Shown piece by piece: positions 43,884 to 53,794 of a DNA stretch of 64,000 nucleotides. The DNA is taken from contig NC_014655.1 of assembly GCF_000166395.1 (NCBI RefSeq), positions 992,001-1,056,000 of the forward strand, in the 5' to 3' direction. The notes under the pieces are model-generated. The model had not been told where the DNA came from. It searched no databases and saw nothing but the letters and a program-made list of their open reading frames with translations. The stretch's first letter is position 1. The number at the start of each line of letters is the position of its first letter. This DNA is from Leadbetterella byssophila DSM 17132. Its GTDB lineage: Bacteria > Bacteroidota > Bacteroidia > Cytophagales > Spirosomataceae. The translations under genes and the position numbers were made by a program.

Positions 43884-43901
43884 TATTAAATATCTTTTGT
43901 T

Positions 43902-44372
43902 ATGTTAACAGTAACTAAGACATCCTCCTTGTTGTTAGTATTTACAATCAGTTTATTCGCTTGCTCTGAAGGAGATAGTGTATTAAAAAAAGGCGAATGT
44001 AAAAACTGTATTACACTTAAATACGGTGAAGAAGTTGCATTTCGAGACGGCTATAAAGTAAAGATAGAAGATTTATGGGATACCAGAGGTAAAAATTACA
44101 GCACAACTTTGGTTTACCCAGGTGCAAACTTTGGCCTCTCTTTAAGAGTTTTCAGCCCAACTTCTGACACAACTATTTCTATTAGTACTGCCGTATACAA
44201 CAAAACAATACCCAAGTCAGATTTAGAGCCTTTGTTTAATAATACGTGGGGTACGAACTACGCTTTTGGTTATAAACTCGCGTTTTACGAGATTCTTCCG
44301 GTTATAGAAAATCCGGAAGCGCCTGTCGCACTCGAAGATTATATAGTTACGCTAGCAGTACGTAAAGAGTGA
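43902..44372 (+). CDS. Hypothetical lipoprotein next to the M43 protease
   Basis: 156 residues with a lipobox (LLLVFTISLFAC) and no recognised domain. It contains a GECKNCITLKYGEEVAF segment with a CxxC pair. It probably shares a transcript with the protease and may be its inhibitor, chaperone or partner; this rests only on position. Confidence 0.7.
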   Translation: MLTVTKTSSLLLVFTISLFACSEGDSVLKKGECKNCITLKYGEEVAFRDGYKVKIEDLWDTRGKNYSTTLVYPGANFGLSLRVFSPTSDTTISISTAVYNKTIPKSDLEPLFNNTWGTNYAFGYKLAFYEILPVIENPEAPVALEDYIVTLAVRKE

Positions 44373-44583
44373 TATTATCTCATAATGTGTATAATTAAAA
44401 TCCTAATCTTTCGATAGGCATAAACCTGATCTTAGTTAGTTCTTTAACATTAATCATTACTCATCTGGAAGTTTAATAATCCGAAAAGCAATCACTAACT
44501 TATACTACCAAAATGGTATTTATCGAACACCGTACATGATGGATGTTTCTGGGATCAAGTCGAAAACGTGGGGGGAGATTTAT

Positions 44584-45567
44584 CTAAGCATAGATATTTT
44601 TGAGTCTATATAGAAAGAATGTGATGTCTCGTACGCCCCTTGAAGAGGCTCTGAAGGCTTTTATTTTTGCATTAAAGGATTCCGCGGACGCATTTGTACT
44701 TCTGTTGTTGAAGTAGTTTAGTATGTGTAAATAGTGGGCCTGTACAGATTTGCAAACAGTGTTAAATGCGTCGATTCCACTCTTTTCTACCTGCTGGTAC
44801 CATATTCCTAGCTTTTTAAAAGCATCTTCTTTTGCTCGGCTGTAAGTAAAAATATTGCCCAATTGAACCGATAACTTATAGGCCTGATCCAGTTTCGGGT
44901 AGCGTTCAAAAAGAAGATTAGCTCGTTCAAATTGAGATAACGTCCATTTACTCTGGTGTTTAAATAGTAAATACCTACTTCGTGCTAAAAGCTGCTTTAA
45001 TGTATCTCCATTTGCCAGAATTTCCGGTTCGTATGTTTCATTTTTGCGTTTTGCATTTGTAATAGCTTCATTTTCCTCATTTATGGCTTCCCATCGGTAC
45101 TTTATCCTTAATTCTTGAACTGCATCGAAAGCTAGTTTTTGTACATGAAAGCGGTCTATTACCCTGGACGCATTGGGAAAACTACGCCTGACGGCCTTTA
45201 TCATGGTTGCTGCCATGTCTAAAGTTACTTCTTTCACCTTTTTACGAAGCTGCCAAGGAATCTTTTCGAGTACCGCACTAATATCTTCAGCACGAGTGCC
45301 TTTGATCATGGCTACTAGAGCACCTTTTCTGCCTGCTGCAGCTTTATTGGTAACGATTGTATAGAGTTCGCCTTGAGAAAGTGCAGTTTCATCAATGCTT
45401 AAACGTTCCCCAACATTCTCAGCAAACAACATCCACTCTTGTGCGTGTTCCCTTTGATCCCAATCGTGGTAATCACTAAAATGGTCTTTGTACTGCTGGC
45501 CCAATTGTTTTCCATCAACATGAAAAAAATGGCCTAATTGATGGCTACTTACCGGATTGTGGTCCAA
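44584..45567 (-). CDS. ISAon1-type transposase, DDE part (ISL3-like)
   Basis: 327 residues of the ISL3/ISAon1 DDE transposase: RLSIDETALSQGELYTIVTNK with the first Asp, EVTLDMAATMIKAVRRSFPNASRVIDRFHV with the second, and NRSTNASAESFNAKIKAFRASSRG near the end with the Glu. It begins inside the previous frame by 23 bases, at the A8 run, so it is most likely made as a -1 frameshift fusion with the N-terminal protein. Apparently undamaged. Confidence 0.92.
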   Translation of the reverse strand: MDHNPVSSHQLGHFFHVDGKQLGQQYKDHFSDYHDWDQREHAQEWMLFAENVGERLSIDETALSQGELYTIVTNKAAAGRKGALVAMIKGTRAEDISAVLEKIPWQLRKKVKEVTLDMAATMIKAVRRSFPNASRVIDRFHVQKLAFDAVQELRIKYRWEAINEENEAITNAKRKNETYEPEILANGDTLKQLLARSRYLLFKHQSKWTLSQFERANLLFERYPKLDQAYKLSVQLGNIFTYSRAKEDAFKKLGIWYQQVEKSGIDAFNTVCKSVQAHYLHILNYFNNRSTNASAESFNAKIKAFRASSRGVRDITFFLYRLKNIYA

Positions 45568-45910
45568 ATATTTTTTTTAAGAACAACCCAAATTCTTGTG
45601 TCATTCTAGATCCCTTTGCTACCAAATCCCAATCTCTACTGATGGTCTCACCACTCGATATTACACGCCATCTACGCCTAAGTATGTGTAAATAAACCTT
45701 TTTGCCGCGGATGGGGAAATCTTGAACCCTTATCTCAGGAAGAAAACCTTTCGATTCTAACTGCTCTTGCATATATCCGGCAGGAGCTACATTAAGCTCT
45801 TCTAAATGAAAGTTGAGCGTACCATCTACTTCTATAACTTTAGTACAATCAAAATAATCAACAATCTCTCTGGGAAACAATAACCTTACTAAGTCCTCCT
45901 GCACGCTCAA
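45545..45910 (-). CDS. ISAon1-type transposase N-terminal protein
   Basis: 121 residues: [34 protein letters not shown], then a zinc-less DNA-binding region [17 protein letters not shown]. The end overlaps the DDE gene; TTAAAAAAAAT at about 45572-45580 (coding strand) is a plausible slippery site. The start is the GTG or Met at 45910. Confidence 0.88.
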   Translation of the reverse strand: MSVQEDLVRLLFPREIVDYFDCTKVIEVDGTLNFHLEELNVAPAGYMQEQLESKGFLPEIRVQDFPIRGKKVYLHILRRRWRVISSGETISRDWDLVAKGSRMTQEFGLFLKKIFGPQSGK

Positions 45911-46033
45911 TTTCTCCTATATTTTTCTCTTGCAAAGAAACTATAAATTTCATCTCCCCCCACGTTTTCGACTTGATCCTGTTTCTGTCCATAACCATCT
46001 GAAAATGAAAGAGAACGGATACTTGATTTACGT

Positions 46034-46064
46034 AAAAAAGGGGGATTTCATGAAGAAATCCCCC
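46034..46064 (-). terminator. Intrinsic terminator of tRNA-Ser
   Basis: A perfect 10-bp stem GGGGGATTTC (46040-46049) with GAAATCCCCC (46055-46064), 5-base loop, followed on the minus strand by TTTTTT. Confidence 0.88.
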
Positions 46065-46068
46065 CAAG

Positions 46069-46153
46069 CAGAGAGAGAGGGATTCGAACCCCCGGACCTG
46101 TTACAGTCAACGGTTTTCAAGACCGCCGCATTCGACCACTCTGCCATCTCTCT
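46069..46153 (-). tRNA. tRNA-Ser (TGA anticodon)
   Basis: 85 bases with a long variable arm as in type II tRNAs. Acceptor AGAGAGA pairs with TCTCTCT, anticodon loop contains TTGAA, T arm GGGGG/CCCTC. No encoded CCA. A promoter lies upstream and a terminator follows. Confidence 0.94.
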
Positions 46154-46180
46154 AAGATTGACTGGCCGTCAATTCGGATG

Positions 46181-46210
46181 CAAAGGTAGGAGAATTTTTT
46201 ATCAATACAA
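46181..46210 (-). promoter_or_regulatory. Promoter of tRNA-Ser
   Basis: On the minus strand TTG (46210-46208) and TACCTTTG (46188-46181) form a -33/-7 pair of the Bacteroidota type, separated by 19 bases. Confidence 0.6.
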
Positions 46211-46323
46211 GCGCTGAAACAGGAAATTTTGCAGTTTTACAAGAGACAATTTTCAAAATCCCTTATTCTCAGGCATTTTCGTATTAAAATCTTTTTCAAC
46301 TTTTTTCCCAACCATTCTACTCT

Positions 46324-46331
46324 TAACTTTG
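46324..46331 (+). promoter_or_regulatory. -7 promoter element of purL
   Basis: TAACTTTG matches TAnnTTTG 20 bases before the GTG start, implying a very short leader. Confidence 0.5.
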
Positions 46332-46351
46332 CAGTAAGAAAACTGTAACAA

Positions 46352-48592
46352 GTGGAACATACTGAATCATTGCCTACCGTCGAAACCGCCAAAAAACTTG
46401 GCCTACTACCAGAAGAATTTGACAAAATCAAATCCATCCTAGGAAGAGATCCTAATTTCACTGAATTATCTATCTTTTCCGTGATGTGGTCTGAGCACTG
46501 CTCTTACAAAAACTCCATCGTTTGGTTAAAAACCTTACCTAAGGAATCCGATAAAATGTTAGCCAAAGCCGGAGAAGAAAATGCCGGTCTAATTGATATT
46601 GGCGACGGATTGGCATGTAGCTTTAAAATCGAATCGCATAACCACCCATCAGCCCTGGAACCTTACCAAGGTGCAGCAACTGGCGTGGGAGGTATAAACA
46701 GAGATATTTTTACCATGGGCGCGAGACCTATCGCCCAGTTGAACTCCTTACGTTTTGGTAACCTTAACTTACCTAAAACAAAAAGACTCTTAAAAGGAGT
46801 AGTTAAAGGTATCGGAGACTATGGAAACGCCTTTGGTGTACCTACCGTAGGTGGTGAACTATACTTTGATGAATGCTATAACACTAACCCTCTAGTAAAT
46901 GCCTTCTCAGCAGGTATTCTTGAAGTAGGTAAACAAGCCTCTGCCACATCCTATGGCGTAGGTAACCCTGTCTATATCGTAGGGTCTGCAACAGGTAAAG
47001 ACGGTATTCATGGCGCAACCTTCGCTTCTGAAGATATCACTTCAAAATCAGAAGAAAAGCTTCCTGCTGTGCAAGTAGGTGACCCATTCATGGAGAAACT
47101 TCTATTAGAAGCTACACTTGAAATCATCAATTCCGGTTACCTGATCGGTATCCAGGACATGGGCGCCGCAGGTATCATTTGTTCTACCTCAGAAATGAGT
47201 GCCAAAGGTGAGCACGGAATGATCATAAACCTGGATGAAGTACCTACTCGCCAGGAAAACATGCACGGATGGGAGATCCTACTTTCTGAATCTCAAGAGA
47301 GAATGTTAGTAGTCATCCAAAAAGGCGGAGAAGAAGTAATCGAAGGGATATTTAAGAAATGGGATCTTCACTGTAAGAAGATTGGTGAGGTAACTGATAC
47401 AAAAAGGTTGCACTTCTACCAGCACGGTAAACTAATCGCCGATGTACCTGCACACGATCTTGTCCTAGGTGGTGGAGCTCCTCAGTATCACAGAGAATAC
47501 AAAGAGCCAGCCTACTATCAAGAATTCAAGAAATTTGACCCATCTAATGTTCAGGATGTGAAAAACACAGAAGAATTCAAGAAAGTAGCTAAACACCTGC
47601 TTTCACATCCTAACATTGCATCGAGAAACTGGGTATACGAACAATACGACAGCATGGTAGGTACTGCTAATGCTAGTACAAACCATCCAACAGACGCTGC
47701 TGTAGTACGTATCAGAACCATAGAAAAAGGTGATTTGAACAAGGGTATCGTCATTACAGTAGATTGTAACGGAAGATACGTTAACGCTGACCCTGAAATA
47801 GGTACTCAAATAGCGGTTTCTGAAGCTGCTAGAAACATAGTTTGTTCCGGTGGAGAGCCTTTGGCTATCACGAACAACTTAAACTTTGGTAATCCTTATA
47901 ATCCGGAAGTATACTGGCAGTTTGTAGGCGCCGTTAAAGGGATGTCTAAAGCATGCCTAAAATTCAATACCCCAGTAACTGGAGGTAACGTGAGCTTCTA
48001 CAACCAAAGCTCTGATGACGGTCCGGTATTCCCTACTCCTACTATTGGTATGCTTGGCCTCATTGAAAAATTGGAAAACAAAATGACTTTGGCCTTCCAA
48101 AACGAAGGAGATACTATTTATTTAATAGGTAAAGTCGTTGAAGACCTAGCCTCTTCTGAATACCTGTATTCTTACAGAGGAGTAAAAGCGTCTCCTGCGC
48201 CATATTTTGATCTTGAAGAGGAATTTGCTATGCAAAAAGCTTTGGCTTCATTAATCCAAAGTAAAGCAGTAATTTCCGCTCACGATCTATCTGACGGAGG
48301 TCTATACATCGCCCTTGCTGAGGCCGCTATCGCTAATAACCTAGGCTTTGATGTAAAAGCAGATGCTGGTCGTAAAGACGCGTTCTGGTTCGGCGAAGCT
48401 CAAGGTAGAGTCATCGTTTCCGTAAAAGATGAAGAAGCATTTGAAGCTGCAATTGCCCACTTAAATGTACCAGCTTTGAAACTTGGAAAAGTGACCAATG
48501 CTGATCACATCATTAACGGTGAGACCATCTTGACCTCTGCTGAAGCAAATGATTTGTATAAAAATTCCTTGAAAAATCTGATCGAAGCTTAA
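46352..48592 (+). CDS. purL: Phosphoribosylformylglycinamidine synthase subunit PurL
   Basis: 746 residues of the small-type PurL, which makes FGAM from FGAR with ammonia from PurQ in purine synthesis. Motifs: SVMWSEHCSYKNS near residue 48, HNHPSALEPYQGAATGVGGINRD near residue 95, GGNVSFYNQS and HDLSDGGLYIALAEA. Full length, GTG start. It is near purK and purE but on a separate transcript. Confidence 0.97.
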   Translation: MEHTESLPTVETAKKLGLLPEEFDKIKSILGRDPNFTELSIFSVMWSEHCSYKNSIVWLKTLPKESDKMLAKAGEENAGLIDIGDGLACSFKIESHNHPSALEPYQGAATGVGGINRDIFTMGARPIAQLNSLRFGNLNLPKTKRLLKGVVKGIGDYGNAFGVPTVGGELYFDECYNTNPLVNAFSAGILEVGKQASATSYGVGNPVYIVGSATGKDGIHGATFASEDITSKSEEKLPAVQVGDPFMEKLLLEATLEIINSGYLIGIQDMGAAGIICSTSEMSAKGEHGMIINLDEVPTRQENMHGWEILLSESQERMLVVIQKGGEEVIEGIFKKWDLHCKKIGEVTDTKRLHFYQHGKLIADVPAHDLVLGGGAPQYHREYKEPAYYQEFKKFDPSNVQDVKNTEEFKKVAKHLLSHPNIASRNWVYEQYDSMVGTANASTNHPTDAAVVRIRTIEKGDLNKGIVITVDCNGRYVNADPEIGTQIAVSEAARNIVCSGGEPLAITNNLNFGNPYNPEVYWQFVGAVKGMSKACLKFNTPVTGGNVSFYNQSSDDGPVFPTPTIGMLGLIEKLENKMTLAFQNEGDTIYLIGKVVEDLASSEYLYSYRGVKASPAPYFDLEEEFAMQKALASLIQSKAVISAHDLSDGGLYIALAEAAIANNLGFDVKADAGRKDAFWFGEAQGRVIVSVKDEEAFEAAIAHLNVPALKLGKVTNADHIINGETILTSAEANDLYKNSLKNLIEA

Positions 48593-51294
48593 TTCAGCAG
48601 ATTACTGAAAGTAGAATTCTCATAAACCTTTCTTCCCTCAATGGCGGAGAAAGGTTTTTCTTTATCCAGTACCTCTAAAACCATCTCTTCTATCAATCCT
48701 TGTATCCCACTTAATAGTTCCTCCTTACTTAAGCCTTTCACTTCCATATCTATCCTATCATTCAAAGCGCGGAAACTGTAAAATCCATACTTCGCATCCG
48801 GAACCTCTTCAGAATGGATCAAAAAGAAATACAAAAGGAGCTGTCTAAATTTATCCCTTTTTCGCTCTTTTAATTCCTCCGTAAATGAAACCTCTGGATT
48901 ATGAGTATAGGTTACATCTTCCACCTTACCTGTCTTATAATCAATTATGACCAAAGTATCTCCATGCTTTTCTAACTTATCTATAGCCCCTTCCACCTTC
49001 AGTTTAATTCCGCCAATATCCAGTATTTTTCGGAACTTCTTTTCTAAGGCAACAATGGTAAAAGGCTCCGTATAGGTCCGAATACGCATGTGGTAGTATT
49101 TTATAAGGAGATCTAAAGCTACTTTCTTCAACACTGCATTCAATCCATAACTGAAGTCAAATTCCGGTTTGCATTCTTGAATAAGTTGATCGAAATTCTT
49201 GATGACCCAAAGCTTTTGAGCTTCCAAATCCTCCTTGGTAATTGACTTTCCTACATAGGGAAGATCTGCCTTTTCAAGGGCATAGTGAATCAGTGTTCCA
49301 AATACATTCGCACCTATAGTGGCCTCATCCATATTATTTTCTCTGATCCCCTCTAAGTATTTCCAATAAAAGGCTAAGGGAGAGGTAAAATACTCCGATA
49401 AGGCCGTAGCACTCAAGCCTCTATTTGTAAAATAATCCTTGGCTTTCTCCAGAATCTCATCCGTCTTAGGTATGGTAATCTCCTTAGGTTTCACTAAATC
49501 CCCCAAATTGATCTCGGTAGTGCTGAATTTTATCTTCCCGTCCACCTTTGGATCTCTACATAACTCCTCTTCGATCTGGTAAATAAACCTACTTTTTTCC
49601 TGTCTTCCCACACCGGATCCTCCCTGTTGAACATATAAAATATTCACCTTTTCCGCTCTCTGAAGCAACCGATAGAAATGGTACGCCATAATGGCGTCCT
49701 GATCCGAATATGTGGGCAATTTAAACTCGAGTATGGCATCAAAAGGTAAAAAACTATTGCTCTTATTAGCCGTAGGCAGCTTTCCTTCTACAAAAGACAA
49801 AAAGGTGACCTCATCAAAATCCAAACATCGGGTTTCCAACATACTCATGATTTGCACCTTGGCATTCGGCTCTTTTTCAAATGGCAAACTCAAGCCCTTT
49901 AAAAACTCCTGAAAAAGCAAACGGAAAGCAGGTTTACTAACATCTAAATGCCTCTTGACGGAAGGCAGTTCCTTAAGTACTAATTGCGCAAATGGCTTTT
50001 CATTCCACTCTAGGGCTTCAACCGTTTTAAGTATACGTTCTACTCCCCTTACAAAACTTCCCACCTCAGTCATTCCCACAATCTCATCCCATAAACTGCC
50101 CTGTGACATCTTCAAATCCTCTCGCTCATAGAATAATCGGGTACTCTTATAAGCTAATCTTTCTAACTTAGTCCATTCCACTTCCCCTTTAACTAACTCC
50201 CTAATGAGAGGCTGTTCCATCAACATTCTAAGATCCTCTAAACGCAATTTTTCTTGATCAGAGATATCCAAAAGTAAATTTATAGCAGCCATAAGTTCGC
50301 TGGATTTCAAAGACATACCCCCTGATATATTGATCTTCATGTCAAGGCCAGGTACCAAGGTATAAATGGATGGTAAATCCATTTCATCAAGAATTACTAC
50401 GGCATGTGAAGAGGAACTTGATTTCCTTACTAGATCCATAGCTAATTTGTTTTGTAAAACCTGCGACCCCAACTTATATACCTGTATGTGCTTTTCTGTC
50501 CCTTGGAGCAAAGATTCCTGAAAGTACCACTCCTTCCCAAATAACCTAGAAGACTTATACTTACGGAGTTTCCTACCGGCCTTATCTTTGGATTCCATAT
50601 AGTAATCATCTGTATCCCAAATACACTTTGCTTTTCCTATATGAACCAAATGTTTGATAATCACCTCTTCCGCAGTACTTAGAGCATTAAGCCCAATAAA
50701 ATAAAAATCTTCTTTCCATTCTTTGTCTATGGCCTTTTCAGCGGCAGTCCTATATAAAAGACCCGAATAACCTACTCCTTTCGCGGCTAAACGCTCTCGC
50801 AATGTATGGTAAACCAAACCCATCTTCTTAAAGAAGCTAAAGTAAGAACCCGCAAAATCCGTTACTACATTATTTTCAGCGTTAATCCCCCATCTTTTGA
50901 GCGCATCGGCCTGATCCAAATAGGTAAACAATCCCTTCGTATCATCTAAAAGTGAAGAATCTATCAAATTCAAATCCTTAACCAAGGTGGGAACCCAGGT
51001 CAAAAAATGCTCTAAAGTAAGACTTCCATCTAACTGCTTCCATTCCTTATATATCTCAAAATATAGATCAACCGACTTAATCAATTGCAAACCTGAAGTT
51101 TCCTGAATAAAATCATCTATAGATGAAATCTTAGGTGCAAAGAATGGAATAGCAGATAAAGACGCTAATTCTCTTCCAAAATACAGGGCTGCTCTCCTGC
51201 TCGGAAGCACAATATGGAGTTTTTGTAAATCACTTAAATCCTTTGCACTTTGAAATACTTCAGCTGCTGCTCGTCCTAAGAATGTAGTTGTCAT
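48589..51294 (-). CDS. PD-(D/E)XK nuclease family protein (AddB-like)
   Basis: 901 residues: a helicase-like, inactivated N-terminal half (VLPSRRAALYFGRELASL) and a C-terminal RecB-type nuclease domain (GTLIHYALEKADLPY, EGAIDKLEKHGDTLVIIDYKTGKV, KFRQLLLYFFL). Such proteins partner with a UvrD-like helicase in double-strand break repair; the partner is not in the window. Its stop overlaps the convergent purL end by 4 bases. Confidence 0.92.
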   Translation of the reverse strand: MTTTFLGRAAAEVFQSAKDLSDLQKLHIVLPSRRAALYFGRELASLSAIPFFAPKISSIDDFIQETSGLQLIKSVDLYFEIYKEWKQLDGSLTLEHFLTWVPTLVKDLNLIDSSLLDDTKGLFTYLDQADALKRWGINAENNVVTDFAGSYFSFFKKMGLVYHTLRERLAAKGVGYSGLLYRTAAEKAIDKEWKEDFYFIGLNALSTAEEVIIKHLVHIGKAKCIWDTDDYYMESKDKAGRKLRKYKSSRLFGKEWYFQESLLQGTEKHIQVYKLGSQVLQNKLAMDLVRKSSSSSHAVVILDEMDLPSIYTLVPGLDMKINISGGMSLKSSELMAAINLLLDISDQEKLRLEDLRMLMEQPLIRELVKGEVEWTKLERLAYKSTRLFYEREDLKMSQGSLWDEIVGMTEVGSFVRGVERILKTVEALEWNEKPFAQLVLKELPSVKRHLDVSKPAFRLLFQEFLKGLSLPFEKEPNAKVQIMSMLETRCLDFDEVTFLSFVEGKLPTANKSNSFLPFDAILEFKLPTYSDQDAIMAYHFYRLLQRAEKVNILYVQQGGSGVGRQEKSRFIYQIEEELCRDPKVDGKIKFSTTEINLGDLVKPKEITIPKTDEILEKAKDYFTNRGLSATALSEYFTSPLAFYWKYLEGIRENNMDEATIGANVFGTLIHYALEKADLPYVGKSITKEDLEAQKLWVIKNFDQLIQECKPEFDFSYGLNAVLKKVALDLLIKYYHMRIRTYTEPFTIVALEKKFRKILDIGGIKLKVEGAIDKLEKHGDTLVIIDYKTGKVEDVTYTHNPEVSFTEELKERKRDKFRQLLLYFFLIHSEEVPDAKYGFYSFRALNDRIDMEVKGLSKEELLSGIQGLIEEMVLEVLDKEKPFSAIEGRKVYENSTFSNLLN

Positions 51295-51554
51295 ACAGGT
51301 AATTTGAATTCATTAGCAAAATACAAGCATACCTCCAAAGTAAAAAATAAACCTTTATACTGTAGTACTTGTACAATTATATAAATATACAATTATTTCT
51401 CTATTTTACCTGCTTATAACCTTTTTGCGAAGTTTAACTCTAGCAATTTCGCTATCAAACACATATATTCAGACTTAAGAGCTTCGAATTTATACCTAAC
51501 AAAACAAGGTTATTTCTACTATTTATGCTTATTTTGTAAGATCATAAAACGAGA

Positions 51555-52682
51555 ATGAAACAGAGAATTGGTATTTTAGGCGGTGGTCAATTGGGTAAGA
51601 TGCTACTGCAAACTGCATTGGATTTAGACTTAAATATTTCAATACTTGACCCAGACCCAGAATGCTCCTGTTCAGTTTGGACAAAAAACTTTACTTGCGG
51701 ATCCCTAACAGATTATAATACCGTAATGGAATTCGCAAAAGACCTGGATGTTATCACCATAGAAATAGAAAACGTTAATATTCAGGCTTTGAAAGACTTG
51801 GAAGCCGCAGGCAAAAAGGTCTTCCCTCAACCTTCAGTCATAGAAACCATCCAAAATAAACGTACTCAAAAAGACTTCTTTGTATCACATAACATTCCAA
51901 CATCCCCTTTTATAAAAGTTAAAAATCGGGATGAAATTATCGCGAATAAAGACTTTTTACCCGCAGTTAACAAGCTAGGTGTAGGGGGATACGATGGAAA
52001 AGGTGTGCAGTTGCTAAAATCAGAAGCAGATCTAGATAAAGCTTTTGATGCAGAAGGAATTCTAGAGAAGTTCGTAGACTTTGAAAAGGAACTTGCCGTT
52101 ATAATTGCAAGGAATGAGAATGGAGAAATGAAGTGTTTCCCTGTCGTAGAGATGGTATTCCACCCTACAGCTAACCTTGTGGAATACCAATTCTCGCCTG
52201 CTAACATAGAGGCTTCTACTGCTCAACAAGCTGAGGAAGTAGCTATTAAAACAGCTGAAGCATTCGGTATAGTAGGCTTATTGGCTGTAGAAATGTTCCT
52301 TGATAAAGAAGGAAAGATCTGGGTCAATGAGGTAGCGCCAAGACCGCATAATAGTGGGCATCAAACGCAGAAAGCAAATGTAGTCTCTCAATTTGATCAA
52401 CACTGGAGAGCTATCCTAAATTTACCTTTAGGAGATCCTACTCCACATTCCTTATCTGCCATGGTTAATATTTTGGGAGAGGAAGGACATACAGGAATAG
52501 CAAAAGTAGAAGGATTGGATAAAATCCTGGCTTTAGAACATGCATATCCCTTCTTTTATGGGAAGAAAATCACCAAACCATTCAGGAAAATGGGACATGT
52601 CAGTATTTTGGCAGATGATTTTGAAAACTTAAAAGAAAAGGTGAATTTTGTACAGAACAATCTGAAAATAATCGCTCAATGA
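51555..52682 (+). CDS. purK: 5-(carboxyamino)imidazole ribonucleotide synthase
   Basis: 375 residues, an ATP-grasp enzyme that carboxylates AIR to N5-CAIR. Motifs: [16 protein letters not shown] at the start, [11 protein letters not shown] near residue 148 and [15 protein letters not shown] near residue 262. It overlaps purE by 4 bases (ATGA), so the two are coupled. A 260-base gap upstream is AT-rich and should hold the promoter; no regulatory element is certain. Confidence 0.97.
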   Translation: MKQRIGILGGGQLGKMLLQTALDLDLNISILDPDPECSCSVWTKNFTCGSLTDYNTVMEFAKDLDVITIEIENVNIQALKDLEAAGKKVFPQPSVIETIQNKRTQKDFFVSHNIPTSPFIKVKNRDEIIANKDFLPAVNKLGVGGYDGKGVQLLKSEADLDKAFDAEGILEKFVDFEKELAVIIARNENGEMKCFPVVEMVFHPTANLVEYQFSPANIEASTAQQAEEVAIKTAEAFGIVGLLAVEMFLDKEGKIWVNEVAPRPHNSGHQTQKANVVSQFDQHWRAILNLPLGDPTPHSLSAMVNILGEEGHTGIAKVEGLDKILALEHAYPFFYGKKITKPFRKMGHVSILADDFENLKEKVNFVQNNLKIIAQ

Positions 52683-53167
52683 TAGGCATAATAATGGGAA
52701 GCATCTCTGATTTAAAAGTGATGCAAGGGGCAGTAGACATCTTTGAAAAGTTTGGAATTCCCTATGAAATAGAGATTGTTTCTGCACATAGGACTCCACA
52801 AAAAATGGTAAACTATGCTGAAACAGCAGCAGAAAGAGGATTAAAAGTCATTATAGCAGGTGCCGGAGGTGCTGCACATTTACCTGGAATGGTTGCCTCC
52901 TGTACCATCTTACCTGTTATAGGCGTACCGGTAAAATCATCAAATTCTATAGATGGGTGGGATTCTGTATTATCCATTTTACAAATGCCTTCAGGTGTGC
53001 CTGTAGCTACAGTAGCCCTAAACGCTTCCACTAATGCGGGTATTTTAGCTACCCAGGTATTAGCGACCTCTTCCCCTTCTATTGCACTAAAGTTAATGGA
53101 ATATAAGGAAGAGCTAAAAGCAAAAGTAGACCAAATGAACCAAGAACTAAAAAACAGCTTTCAATAA
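52679..53167 (+). CDS. purE: N5-carboxyaminoimidazole ribonucleotide mutase
   Basis: 162 residues, class I PurE, converting N5-CAIR to CAIR. Family motifs [24 protein letters not shown] and [12 protein letters not shown] are complete. It follows purK directly. The LysM gene begins one base after it. Confidence 0.97.
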   Translation: MIGIIMGSISDLKVMQGAVDIFEKFGIPYEIEIVSAHRTPQKMVNYAETAAERGLKVIIAGAGGAAHLPGMVASCTILPVIGVPVKSSNSIDGWDSVLSILQMPSGVPVATVALNASTNAGILATQVLATSSPSIALKLMEYKEELKAKVDQMNQELKNSFQ

Positions 53168-53168
53168 T

Positions 53169-53786
53169 ATGGAATATGAAGAAAGAAATAGAAAACCAAA
53201 GCAGGGAGCAAGTAACACCCCTGCCGTAGTTCTAGTCATTTTATTTGCCATAGTTGTCCTTCTGCTATACGCAGGATGGAATCTTATGTCAGACGATGCC
53301 AGCAATATTGTAGACATGAAGAGCATTGACTCTGATTTGGTTCAAGTGGACGAAAAACCGGTAGAAGAGGAAGATGAGGATATTGTAGAAGAAGTTACTC
53401 TTCCAGAGCCTGAAAAGAAAGAGGAAAAGAAAAAAGAGGTAACTCCTGTAGTTGAAAAACCAACGACTTCATATAAAGGAGAAACATCTACTTATACTGT
53501 AAAAGCAGGTGAAACTTTTTTTGCTATTGCTAATAAATTCAATACTAGCTCAGATAATCTGCAGGCCCTTAATCCCGATGTAAACCCATCTTTGATAAAG
53601 GAAGGCGTAACTAAATTAAAAGTTCCCGTACAAGCCGTTCATACTGTAGGACCTGGCGATATCCTAAGAGTGGTAGCCAATAAATATGGAATCTCCGTAG
53701 AAGCCCTAATGGCCGCCAATGGCAAAAAGAAAAACTTTGCAGAGAGAGGAGAAAAACTCCTTATCCCTCACAAGAATAAGATATAA
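53169..53786 (+). CDS. Membrane-anchored LysM protein
   Basis: 205 residues: one hydrophobic segment (VVLVILFAIVVLLLYAGW, about 19-37), an acidic linker (EEEDEDIVEEVTLPEPEKKEEKKKE) and two LysM domains (about 112-155 and 160-203; YTVKAGETFFAIANKFN and HTVGPGDILRVVANKYG). It binds peptidoglycan in the periplasm. It shares the purK-purE unit; the reason is unclear. Confidence 0.9.
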   Translation: MEYEERNRKPKQGASNTPAVVLVILFAIVVLLLYAGWNLMSDDASNIVDMKSIDSDLVQVDEKPVEEEDEDIVEEVTLPEPEKKEEKKKEVTPVVEKPTTSYKGETSTYTVKAGETFFAIANKFNTSSDNLQALNPDVNPSLIKEGVTKLKVPVQAVHTVGPGDILRVVANKYGISVEALMAANGKKKNFAERGEKLLIPHKNKI

Positions 53787-53794
53787 TCGAGTAG

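Larger units (their letters stand above)
44552..45979 (-). mobile_element. ISAon1-type insertion sequence, apparently complete
   Basis: A 28-bp perfect terminal inverted repeat at 44552-44579 and 45952-45979 (starts GGATCAAGTCGAAAACGTGG). The 8-bp duplication TGTTTCTG flanks both ends (44544-44551 and 45980-45987), which proves an insertion. Length 1428. The two reading frames overlap at a run of eight A on the coding strand. Confidence 0.95.
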
